A DNA stretch of 23,568 bases, taken from NCBI GenBank assembly GCA_903890595.1, contig CAITBU010000293.1:1-23568 (forward strand), given 5' to 3'. The DNA comes from an uncultured Holophagaceae bacterium (GTDB lineage: Bacteria; Acidobacteriota; Holophagae; Holophagales; Holophagaceae). The stretch's first letter is position 1; each line of letters opens with the position of its first letter. A program made the position numbers and the translations under genes. Positions 1 to 6,281 of the stretch are shown here, piece by piece. The notes below the pieces were generated by a model. The model saw only the letters and a program-made list of their open reading frames with translations, was not told the origin of the DNA and did no database searches.

Positions 1-605
1 CCGAGCTGGAGTACAAGGGCGCCAAGACCTACCTGAATGCCTCCTACTCCTGGAGCCACTACTACGGCAACTTTGATCAGGACAACTCCACTGCCGCCAA
101 CGGTAATGACGCCAACATCTTCGTGGGCTCCTCCAACATCGGCGACGACTTCGGCCGGCAGATGTGGAACAACAAGTACGGCAACCTGTCCGGCGACCGC
201 CGCCACAAGCTGAAGGTCTTCGGCACCTACGAGCTGCCCTGGCAGGCCAAAATTGGTGCCTACTTCATCTACCAGTCCGGCCAGCCCTGGCAGTACTCGA
301 GCTATGAGGCCTACCTCACTGACCGCGCCACCCAGGGCAGCACCAGCACCAGCGACACCAACCGCTATGCTGAGCCCGCCGGCTCCCGCGTCACGCCTGC
401 CCACTACCAGATGGACCTGAGCTACATCCAGACTCTCTTCAAGACCAAGATCTCCCGCCTCGAGGGCATGATCGATATCTACAACGTGGCCAACAAGCAG
501 ACCGGGTACAACTTCCAGCCCAGCATGCACAGCGCCTCCCTTGGCCTGCCCACCAGCCTCTACGCCCCCCGCCGCACCCAACTCGGCCTGCGGTTCATCT
601 TCTAG
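1..605 (+). CDS. TonB-dependent (Oar-like) outer-membrane receptor, C-terminal part
   Basis: This is the 3' end of a gene that begins before the window; the first complete codon is at base 3. About 200 residues are visible, ending in TAG at 603-605. They read as alternating aromatic and polar beta-strands, for example GAKTYLNASYSWSHYYGNF, then a DRRHKLKVFGTYELPW segment and an IYQSGQPW segment, and the last residue is Phe (LGLRFIF), the usual C-terminal signature for insertion by the BAM complex. These strand patterns are typical of the barrel of large carboxypeptidase-regulatory-domain TonB receptors (Oar family), which import bulky ligands or bind surface polymers using TonB energy. The plug and N-terminal domains are outside the window, so the substrate cannot be told. 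A strong terminator follows directly, so the gene ends its transcription unit. Confidence 0.82.
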   Translation, partial: ELEYKGAKTYLNASYSWSHYYGNFDQDNSTAANGNDANIFVGSSNIGDDFGRQMWNNKYGNLSGDRRHKLKVFGTYELPWQAKIGAYFIYQSGQPWQYSSYEAYLTDRATQGSTSTSDTNRYAEPAGSRVTPAHYQMDLSYIQTLFKTKISRLEGMIDIYNVANKQTGYNFQPSMHSASLGLPTSLYAPRRTQLGLRFIF

Positions 606-620
606 ACAACAGCAGCACCC

Positions 621-657
621 AGACAGAGGCCCGGGACCCGTTCCCGGGCCTCTGTCT
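621..657 (+). terminator. Rho-independent terminator of the TonB receptor gene
   Basis: A perfect 16-bp inverted repeat (621-636 with 642-657), loop CCCGT, starts 15 bases after the receptor stop codon. Only three T residues follow or overlap the 3' arm, but the stem is long and G+C rich. Confidence 0.85.
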
Positions 658-702
658 TTGCCGGCTCCCGACACCCAGTGCTCAGCCTTGCCAACCGCTG
701 GA

Positions 703-730
703 TTGACGCTGAACAGGGGCCCGTTAGACT
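703..730 (+). promoter_or_regulatory. Promoter of tRNA-Ala
   Basis: TTGACG at 703-708 (5 of 6 to the sigma-70 -35 consensus) and TAGACT at 725-730 (4 of 6 to the -10) are separated by 16 bases. The expected start of transcription falls a few bases before the tRNA at 741. It is the best consensus promoter in the window. Confidence 0.7.
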
Positions 731-740
731 GGAGAGCCCA

Positions 741-816
741 GGGCCTGTAGCTCAGCTGGGAGAGCGCTGCGTTCGCAATGCAGAGGTCGTCAGTTCGATC
801 CTGATCAGGTCCACCA
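741..816 (+). tRNA. tRNA-Ala, anticodon CGC
   Basis: A 76-base cloverleaf can be folded by eye. The acceptor arm GGGCCTG pairs with CAGGTCC and contains the G3-U70 wobble that identifies alanine tRNAs. The D arm is GCTC/GAGC, and the anticodon arm CTGCG/TGCAG encloses the loop TTCGCAA with anticodon CGC (codon GCG). The T arm contains TTCGATC. Discriminator A and an encoded CCA end the gene at 816. It has its own promoter upstream and a UUCG hairpin downstream. Its last 20 bases are repeated 166 bases further on (963-982), which suggests past recombination or integration at this gene. Confidence 0.95.
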
Positions 817-828
817 GTCCAGACAGTG

Positions 829-848
829 CGGCGGTCTTCGGGCCGCCG
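829..848 (+). terminator. Hairpin with UUCG tetraloop after tRNA-Ala
   Basis: CGGCGGTC (829-836) pairs with GGCCGCCG (841-848, one G-U pair) around a TTCG loop, 12 bases after the tRNA CCA end. The following bases TTCTCGTTT are T-rich but interrupted. It probably terminates or processes the tRNA transcript. Confidence 0.6.
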
Positions 849-881
849 TTCTCGTTTCGTGGACGACCTCGCCGATTCTGA

Positions 882-916
882 AGGCAGAGGTCGTCATCCC
901 ACCTATCCCAGGCTCC
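882..916 (+). repeat. 35-bp direct repeat, copy A (tRNA-like head)
   Basis: This 35-base unit matches 2878-2912 at 33 of 35 positions in the same orientation. Its start includes GCAGAGGTCGTCA (884-896), identical to 780-792 inside tRNA-Ala (anticodon 3' stem and variable loop). The last eight bases (909-916) form the left arm of a hairpin with 920-927 (CAGGCTCC-act-GGAGCCTG), and a second stem, TCCCGC/GCGGGA nested in CCTGC/GCAGG, lies at about 924-956. The copy is therefore embedded in strongly structured non-coding DNA. No protein gene is visible in 849-962. Confidence 0.8.
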
Positions 917-962
917 ACTGGAGCCTGCTCCCGCTCCCTGCGGGATCGGAGGCAGGCCCCTT

Positions 963-982
963 GATCCTGATCAGGTCCACCA
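963..982 (+). repeat. Duplicate of the tRNA-Ala 3' end (20 bp)
   Basis: GATCCTGATCAGGTCCACCA here is identical to 797-816, the 3' part of the T arm, acceptor strand and CCA of tRNA-Ala. No 5' half of a tRNA precedes it, so it is a fragment and not a gene. A canonical terminator begins two bases later, which is where a tRNA terminator would normally sit. The simplest reading is that this was the original tRNA end and that the 146 bases between the two copies were inserted or duplicated. Confidence 0.85.
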
Positions 983-984
983 CC

Positions 985-1015
985 AAGCCCCCTTTAATCA
1001 GGGGGTTTATTTTTT
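985..1015 (+). terminator. Rho-independent terminator behind the tRNA 3'-end duplicate
   Basis: AAGCCCCCT (985-993) pairs with AGGGGGTTT (1000-1008, one G-U pair) around a six-base loop, followed by ATTTTTT. It is an excellent plus-strand intrinsic terminator. The minus strand lacks a T tract, so it is unlikely to serve the hydrolase gene. The remaining bases 1016-1085 hold nothing I can identify. Confidence 0.85.
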
Positions 1016-1085
1016 GCCAACCAACGAGGTCAGAAATGGCTCGATGGGGCGTAGATGAGGCCCAGGCGTTTTTGGTCCGGGTTGG

Positions 1086-2705
1086 TCAAGGGTTGGCGGC
1101 GACCACCAAGCTCACATTTTGCGTGGCCGACTTGGTGCCACTCAGCGCTTGGACCACACCGTTGTAGGTTCCAGCGGTGGTGGGCGTGCCGGCGAGGACG
1201 CCGGCGGCGGAAAGGACCAGGCCCGGGGGTAAGGTGCCGCTGAGGAGGGAATAGGTAGGGCGGGGAGCCCCTGTGGCTGAGTAGGCATGGTGATAGGGCA
1301 CGGCGAGCTTTGTCTCGGCAGGCACACTGCTGACAAAACAGACCGTATTCATGAACAGCGTTGCGATGTTGTGCCCGGGAAGCTGCAACCGCTGATCATC
1401 CCGGTTGAGCAGCACGAAAACAGTCAGTCTCAGGGTGGGATAGCGGTAGTGACCGCTCAGGAAGCCCAGCCAGCGACCGGTGTGTTGCACCCTCCTGTAG
1501 CCTCCTGCGGTGTCGACGATGAGGCCGCAGGCGTAATTTCCCAGGGATGGCTTCTCCATGAGCGTGATCAAAGCCTGACTCTGGCTCCCCAATTGGTTGG
1601 CGTAGAAATTCTCATCCCAAAGCAACAGGTCGTTGACCGTGGTGATCACCCCGGTCATGCCAAAGGCTGGAGAGGTCGTGGCTGCTGTGGACCAGAGGGT
1701 CAGATTCTCATCGTAGCCATGGGGTTGCCCTGGCACGGCCAAGGCCGGATCGTCATGGACAACGGAATGCGACATGCCAAGCTTGTCGAAAATCTCCGTT
1801 TGGACGAACCTTCGAAAGGACTGTCCAGAGACCTTCTCCACGATCAGCGCCAGCAGCGCGTAGTTCATGTTGGTGTATTTGTAGACGCTGCCGGCTGGGC
1901 GTTCGGTGACCACGACACCATAGGCCCCCTCATCCTTGAGGGTTTGGTACATCTGGGCTGTGGTGGCGGTCTGGTTCCCAGTGCCGACATCGTAGATGGA
2001 ACTGTTCATGTTTAGGAGGTTCTGGAGCTTGATGCCGTCGAACGCCGAATCAAGGTCCGAGAAGTGGGTTCGAAGCTCATCGGTGGTCTTGAGCCAGCCG
2101 CGTTCTTGGCACAGCAAGACAGCCATGGCGGTGAATTGCTTGGACGTGGAGGCCAGATAGTAGGGGGCCCCGGCATCGCTGGGTACCCCTTCGGCGACTT
2201 GGGCCATGCCATAGGCTTTCTGATAGATGATCTTGCCATCGAGGGCTATGGCGACCATCCCACCTGGCTTGCCCGAGTTGGCACCGTTGGCGAACGAGTA
2301 AATGGTATCGATGCCACTGGTGATTGAGGCGGGGAGCATGGGAGAGGGCCTCGAAGGCACCACTGTCACGGTGACTTGAGCCGTTGCGGTGCCGCCAGCA
2401 CCTGTTGCGGTGAGCGTGTAGGCGGTGGTGATGCTGGGCACGACCAGAGAGGTCGTGCCGCTCACCGCACCCACGCTGGGGTTGATGCTGAGGGTCGTGG
2501 CGCCGGAGACCGACCACCCAAGGGTGGAGGAACCGCCCGAAGTGATTTGGCTGGGGGAAGCGGTGAACTGGGAAATCGTGGGTGGGGGCGCTGGAGCAGA
2601 AGCAGCCGTACCACCCCCGCACCGGAGCAAGCTCAGGCAGAACAGCATCAGGATGCTTAAGTGGGCCATCCTTGCATGCCAACCGTAGCGAACCGATCGG
2701 ACCAT
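1086..2705 (-). CDS. Secreted serine hydrolase of the beta-lactamase (class C/PBP-like) family with Ig-like domains
   Basis: The protein is 539 residues from the ATG at 2703-2705, chosen because GGGGG lies at the right distance upstream; a TTG 15 bases earlier (2720) would add five residues. Residues 1-30 form a signal peptide ending in LLRCGGG, a possible but non-canonical lipobox. Residues about 42-117 are a bacterial Ig-like domain. The catalytic domain (about 130-460) carries S186-T-S-K189 (nucleophile and general base), Y277-T-N279 and H408-T-G, the three motifs of Pfam Beta-lactamase (PF00144) esterases, D-aminopeptidases and class C enzymes. The usual LLTHTSG motif is replaced by LLNMNSS. 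Residues about 472-535 resemble a He_PIG/cadherin-like domain (LSGTLPPGLVLSAAGVLAGTP). It should act outside the cytoplasm on a peptide, ester or beta-lactam; the substrate is unknown. Codons look less G+C rich than in neighbouring genes, and 35-bp direct repeats flank it, so transfer is possible. Confidence 0.85.
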   Translation of the reverse strand: MVRSVRYGWHARMAHLSILMLFCLSLLRCGGGTAASAPAPPPTISQFTASPSQITSGGSSTLGWSVSGATTLSINPSVGAVSGTTSLVVPSITTAYTLTATGAGGTATAQVTVTVVPSRPSPMLPASITSGIDTIYSFANGANSGKPGGMVAIALDGKIIYQKAYGMAQVAEGVPSDAGAPYYLASTSKQFTAMAVLLCQERGWLKTTDELRTHFSDLDSAFDGIKLQNLLNMNSSIYDVGTGNQTATTAQMYQTLKDEGAYGVVVTERPAGSVYKYTNMNYALLALIVEKVSGQSFRRFVQTEIFDKLGMSHSVVHDDPALAVPGQPHGYDENLTLWSTAATTSPAFGMTGVITTVNDLLLWDENFYANQLGSQSQALITLMEKPSLGNYACGLIVDTAGGYRRVQHTGRWLGFLSGHYRYPTLRLTVFVLLNRDDQRLQLPGHNIATLFMNTVCFVSSVPAETKLAVPYHHAYSATGAPRPTYSLLSGTLPPGLVLSAAGVLAGTPTTAGTYNGVVQALSGTKSATQNVSLVVAANP

Positions 2706-2857
2706 GACACCCCCTGGCAATGGATACCTATCGGCTGGCGGAGACGGTCCCTAAACCAGACCACTGCCGCCATGGGAGCCATTTTTCTACCCAGCAGCGC
2801 CCCGGCCTGGGCCACCAAGCCCAGCGTGCATGCTGACTCTGCGACCAGTACCCAAAA

Positions 2858-2880
2858 CCTGTAACATAGCCTGTAACAGG
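2858..2880. promoter_or_regulatory. Tandem CCTGTAACA motif with palindromic second copy
   Basis: CCTGTAACA occurs at 2858-2866 and again at 2870-2878 with a 12-base period. The second copy extends to CCTGT-A-ACAGG (2870-2880), an 11-base palindrome. It sits in the 232-bp gap between the two minus-strand genes, about 155 bases upstream of the hydrolase, and abuts repeat copy B. It could be an operator or simply part of the repeat; no regulator is identifiable. Nothing else is recognised in 2706-2857. Confidence 0.3.
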
Positions 2881-2912
2881 CAGAGGTCGTCTTCCCACCT
2901 ATCGCAGGCTCC
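2878..2912 (+). repeat. 35-bp direct repeat, copy B
   Basis: Same orientation and 33 of 35 identical to 882-916; the offset between copies is 1996 bases. GCAGAGGTCGTC (2880-2891) is again shared with tRNA-Ala. Copy B is followed by a CCCCC...GGGGG hairpin-prone stretch (about 2911-2925) instead of the CAGGCTCC hairpin seen at copy A. The pair brackets the tRNA 3'-end fragment, its terminator and the serine hydrolase gene. Confidence 0.8.
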
Positions 2913-2937
2913 CCCGGGTGGGGGGTGGTGACCCTAC

Positions 2938-4281
2938 CTACTTCCTGCGTGCTGCGGCGGCCGCGGCAGCGGCCGCCTGCTCGCGGCGACGCTGCTCCTC
3001 CTGCTCGCGGCGGCGGGTGGCCTCCTGTTCACGCCGGCGCTCCGCTTCGGCATCTTTCGCCTTCTGGGCTTCCGCCCGGCGGTGTTCAGCCTCGACTTCG
3101 CGCTTTCGGCCGGCCTCGGCTTCGCGGGCATGCTGCGCCTGAGCTTCCCGGACCTGCTGGGCTTCCGCCTGGCGCCGGCGCTGGGCCTCGGCCTCTGCCT
3201 CACGCTTGCGCGCCGCCTCGGCTTCCGCAATCTGCCTTCGCTGGGCTTCGGCCGAGGCACTGGCTGTGGCTGGGGCGGTGGATGGACGCGAGCTTCGACT
3301 GACGTCCCCAGCGGCTGGTGCAGGCGTGGGCTGGGGGCGGGGAACACTTACGGGGACTGGGCTTGCAGCCGGAGTCCGGGAAGGCGCAGCGGCAGGCGCA
3401 GGCACCTGCTGGGGCAGCGTCCTCAGGACGGCTGGCGGTGCCGATTGACTCGGAGCCGAAGGGGCACCCTTTCCGGGCACCTGGGTGCTGGCGCTCGGGT
3501 GCGGCACGGTGCTGCCAGGCGTGGGCTTCGCAGCTGGAGCAGGCTGGGCACTGCGATAGGGGATGCTGCCCGGGGGTCCAACATGCGAAGTCGTGAGGAT
3601 GCCCGGCGCCAGCCTCGACAGGGAAGAGGGGGGGGCGGTGCTGGTGGTGCGGGCGGCCGGGCCACCCGTGGCAACCCCCATGGGCTTCGCTGCAGTCGGC
3701 GCAGTGGCCGTACTCAGCACATTGGCGGTCTTGGTGCTGTCAGACGCACTGCTCGGGTTGCCGCTGGCCCCGCCTTTTTGCGCCGCCTGGCCTTCCCGGG
3801 GCGGCGCTCCACTGAGGACCACATCGACCACCTCGAAGCCAGCCTTCCAGAAGTGCTTGGCGCTCGATGCATCCATCGTCCGCACGGCCTTCTTGCCACT
3901 GAACTCGAGCACGAGAACGTCCTTCCAGTCCGGGCTCCCGGTCATGTCCATGCCGAAGCCCTTGCCCGCATCCGAGAGGACCGGAGCACAGCTGATGTAG
4001 GCGAAGTTGACGCCGCTGCGGACCTTCAGCCACATCACCACATCCGAAGGGAGCTTGGCGCTGTAGCCGGGCTCCGCCTCCCACTTGAAGACCCCGGCCA
4101 CCATGGGCTCGCCCATGAGCTGGGAGAGGTTGAACTTGGCCTCCAGGCTGGCGATCCCACCCCCAGGCTGCTTGCTGAAGGTACCCTTGCCGGGGCCACC
4201 CGCCTGGAGGCCCAGTGGCACAGCCACCAGCAGGCTCAGGGCAGCAGGAACTAGACGCCAAAACACGCGTGGGTAACGCAT
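2938..4281 (-). CDS. Secreted protein with Pro/Ala-rich linker and C-terminal charged helix, function unknown
   Basis: 447 residues from the ATG at 4279-4281, preceded by GGAGAG four bases upstream; a TTG at 4305 is less likely. Residues 1-27 are a signal peptide (WRLVPAALSLLVAVPLGLQA-GG). Residues about 28-165 form a compact domain that I do not recognise; it has one Cys (ISCAPVL) and a KDVLVLEFSGKKAV strand. About 165-335 is a low-complexity Pro, Ala, Ser and Thr linker. About 340-447 is almost entirely Glu, Ala, Arg, Gln and Lys with no Pro or Gly apart from one Gly, a predicted long single alpha-helix or coiled coil, ending in nine alanines and RRK. The arrangement suggests an exported spacer or scaffold protein. 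It has no stop-proximal terminator with a T tract. It diverges from the FGE-domain gene. Confidence 0.75.
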   Translation of the reverse strand: MRYPRVFWRLVPAALSLLVAVPLGLQAGGPGKGTFSKQPGGGIASLEAKFNLSQLMGEPMVAGVFKWEAEPGYSAKLPSDVVMWLKVRSGVNFAYISCAPVLSDAGKGFGMDMTGSPDWKDVLVLEFSGKKAVRTMDASSAKHFWKAGFEVVDVVLSGAPPREGQAAQKGGASGNPSSASDSTKTANVLSTATAPTAAKPMGVATGGPAARTTSTAPPSSLSRLAPGILTTSHVGPPGSIPYRSAQPAPAAKPTPGSTVPHPSASTQVPGKGAPSAPSQSAPPAVLRTLPQQVPAPAAAPSRTPAASPVPVSVPRPQPTPAPAAGDVSRSSRPSTAPATASASAEAQRRQIAEAEAARKREAEAEAQRRRQAEAQQVREAQAQHAREAEAGRKREVEAEHRRAEAQKAKDAEAERRREQEATRRREQEEQRRREQAAAAAAAAARRK

Positions 4282-4306
4282 CGACTCTCCGTGATGGCTG
4301 CCCAAG

Positions 4307-4334
4307 TTGATTCCAGGGTTTGAGGGAGTATAGG
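4307..4334. promoter_or_regulatory. Possible divergent promoter region for the two secreted-protein genes
   Basis: On the minus strand TATACT (complement of 4327-4332) is 5 of 6 to the -10 consensus, 45 bases before the ATG at 4281, with no good -35. On the plus strand TTGATT (4307-4312), 16 bases, then TATAGG (4329-4334) is a weak candidate; TAACAT at 4401-4406, 29 bases before the ATG at 4436, is another. Only one or two of these can be real. Confidence 0.3.
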
Positions 4335-4435
4335 AACCCGTAGACGGAACATCCAGGCTAAATGATCAATTCGAAATTCTATTGCCAGCGGAGCCCGGGC
4401 TAACATGGACCTTCCACAAACCTATCGAGGAACAC

Positions 4436-5743
4436 ATGAAGCACATGGGGTTGAGTGTGTTGCTTGGGCTGTGCACCCTGAGTCTTGGGGCCCAGGTACC
4501 CAAGCCCACCAAAGCGGAAGCGGCCGCCTGGGAAAAGGTGAAGACCAGCCGAGCCCCCAAGGACTTCGAGGCGTTCCTGGCCAAGTTCCCGAACGGTGGC
4601 CTGGCGGTGCTGGCCAAGGCCAAGCTGGTGACCCTCAAGCAGGCAGAGAGCATCGCCAGCGAGCCTGCGGATCCAGCCAAGGTGCTGCTGCGGGACAAGT
4701 TGGAGACCCGAGAGGAGTTCGCCGCGCGCATCGCCGGCCTGGGGCCCCTGCCCGTCGGCAAGGGCAGAGCGAGCGTGGACAGCTACGACGTGGACAACCG
4801 TCGCCTGGACTGGACCTTTGAACCGGAGCCCTGGGCCACGGCCTACTTCCGTCCCGGGCGCCTGGTGCTGGAGGTTGACCGGGATCAGCTCAAGAAATGG
4901 CTCGCAGTGGATCCCAATGCCACCCTGGTGGCCCGCTTCGAGGTGCGGGAGGGCCAGGTGCAGCCCGTGGAAGTCTTTGTCCAGAGCCCCGTCGGCCCGC
5001 TCTCACCCGCCGCTGAACCGCCGCCGGTGATTGGAGCGGAGCGCAACGCAGCCAACCAGTGGGAGACCACTGTGCAGGCCAAGCAGGTCCGCCTGGCACT
5101 GGTGAAGATCCCGGGAGGGACCTTCCTGATGGGCACCCCTGGCAGCACGGGTGCTGACAAGGCGCACTTAGTGACGATCGGTCGGGGTTTCTGGGTGGGC
5201 AAGTTCCCCGTGACCCTCGCCCAGTGGGATGCCGCCATGGGCCCTGGTTCCAAGGCGCCTGATGCCAATGCCAACCGGCCCAAGACCTCCATGAGCTGGA
5301 ACGACGCCCAGGTGTTCATCGAGAAGCTGAATTGGATGCAGACTGCCTGGACCTTCCGCCTGCCCACCGAGGCGGAATGGGAGTATGCCTGCCGCGGAGG
5401 CACCGAAGGGGCCTGGTACGGGGATGTGGACGCCATTGCCTGGTACGCCGAGAACAGCGGCAAGGTCTCTCATCCTGTTGGCGAGAAGCTGCCCAATGCC
5501 TACGGCCTCTACGACATGGTCGGCAATGTCTGGCAGTGGTGTCAGGACCGGTATGCCGACTACCCCGCGGAAGCCATGGTGGATCCCCACGGGCCGGAGA
5601 GCGGCGAGCTCAGGGTCACTCGCGGTGGCAGTTGGAATGACCCTGCCCTGCTCTGCCGCTCGGCCTACCGTTCAAAGAACGCCCAGGACAGCCGGTTTTC
5701 CAATCTGGGAGTGCGAGTCGTGGCCATGCCCCGCAACCCCTAA
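4436..5743 (+). CDS. Secreted FGE-sulfatase (SUMF1/EgtB-type fold) domain protein
   Basis: 435 residues from the ATG at 4436, with GAGG nine bases upstream. A signal peptide ends at SLGA-QV (residue 19). Residues about 30-70 (FEAFLAKFPNGGLAVLAKAKL) resemble the short helical repeat that often precedes caspase or FGE domains. Residues about 80-185 are a mixed domain I cannot name. The FGE fold spans about 222-432: IPGGTFLMGT, FPVTLAQWDAAM, RLPTEAEWEYACRGG (308-322), YDMVGNVWQWCQD (359-371), RVTRGGSW (393-400) and LGVRVV near the end. True formylglycine-generating enzymes have a pair of active-site cysteines near the C-terminal RGGS; only C407 is present there, so sulfatase activation is not supported. 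Domains of this fold also occur in non-enzymatic or binding roles. It has no clear partner gene nearby. Confidence 0.85.
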   Translation: MKHMGLSVLLGLCTLSLGAQVPKPTKAEAAAWEKVKTSRAPKDFEAFLAKFPNGGLAVLAKAKLVTLKQAESIASEPADPAKVLLRDKLETREEFAARIAGLGPLPVGKGRASVDSYDVDNRRLDWTFEPEPWATAYFRPGRLVLEVDRDQLKKWLAVDPNATLVARFEVREGQVQPVEVFVQSPVGPLSPAAEPPPVIGAERNAANQWETTVQAKQVRLALVKIPGGTFLMGTPGSTGADKAHLVTIGRGFWVGKFPVTLAQWDAAMGPGSKAPDANANRPKTSMSWNDAQVFIEKLNWMQTAWTFRLPTEAEWEYACRGGTEGAWYGDVDAIAWYAENSGKVSHPVGEKLPNAYGLYDMVGNVWQWCQDRYADYPAEAMVDPHGPESGELRVTRGGSWNDPALLCRSAYRSKNAQDSRFSNLGVRVVAMPRNP

Positions 5744-5803
5744 GGGACAAACCGTTCAGCAAGTGTTCCAAGCCTTTTGGAAATTCCTTTCTTGATAGGC
5801 TTG

Positions 5804-5845
5804 TATTCTAAGGAAATCAGGTTCAGCCTTATCGCCGAAGGAGGT
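5804..5845 (+). promoter_or_regulatory. -10-like TATTCT and strong ribosome binding site of the cupin gene
   Basis: TATTCT (5804-5809) lies in a locally A+T-rich stretch (5775-5820) with no convincing -35. AAGGAGGT (5838-5845), a near-perfect anti-16S match, is five bases before the ATG at 5851. No riboswitch-like structure was seen in 5744-5850. Confidence 0.45.
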
Positions 5846-5850
5846 GCCTC

Positions 5851-6258
5851 ATGCTGGCTTATGCCCCTGGGGATTTAAAAGGCCTGATCGATTCCACTCC
5901 CAATGAGTCTTTGCTCATTGAGTTGGCACAGCACCATGCGGGTCGGACCCTGCCCGACACTGGAGTAGACAGCCACCTGGCCTTTGACTCCCCGCGGACC
6001 CAGATGATGCTCCGCACCCTCGTCAAGGGCTCCACCATTGCGGGCCACTTCCACACGGTGTGCGACGAGGTCGTGATCATCACCGGTGGGCGTGGCGAGA
6101 TCCTCATCAATGGCGAGTGGAAGCCCGTCCGGGCCGGCGATGTGCATGTGTGCCCACGCGGCATCGTCCACAGCACCCGGGCCCCGGAGGCGGACCTTCA
6201 GTTCATCTCCATTTTCGCCCCCCACCTGCCCACCGGCACCGACATCAACTGGCTCTGA
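5851..6258 (+). CDS. Small single-domain cupin protein
   Basis: 135 residues, cytoplasmic (no signal peptide). Cupin motif 1 reads G65-H66-F-H68-x4-E73 and motif 2 GDVHVCPRGIVH with H107, giving the full His2-Glu-His metal-binding set of an active-type cupin_2 domain (about residues 50-125). Cupins of this size may be isomerases, dioxygenases, decarboxylases or sugar/metabolite sensors, and the sequence does not distinguish them. The start is fixed by the strong AAGGAGGT site. It lies 23 bases before the aminotransferase gene in the same direction and is surely co-transcribed with it. By context it may act on, or sense, a small carboxylic or amino acid. Confidence 0.85.
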   Translation: MLAYAPGDLKGLIDSTPNESLLIELAQHHAGRTLPDTGVDSHLAFDSPRTQMMLRTLVKGSTIAGHFHTVCDEVVIITGGRGEILINGEWKPVRAGDVHVCPRGIVHSTRAPEADLQFISIFAPHLPTGTDINWL

Positions 6259-6281
6259 GCCCACTCTCAAGAGGATCAACC

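Noticed and set aside
884..982. A second tRNA gene
   Set aside because: Only pieces identical to the tRNA-Ala 3' half are present, separated by about 70 unrelated bases; no acceptor 5' strand, D arm or anticodon arm can be folded.
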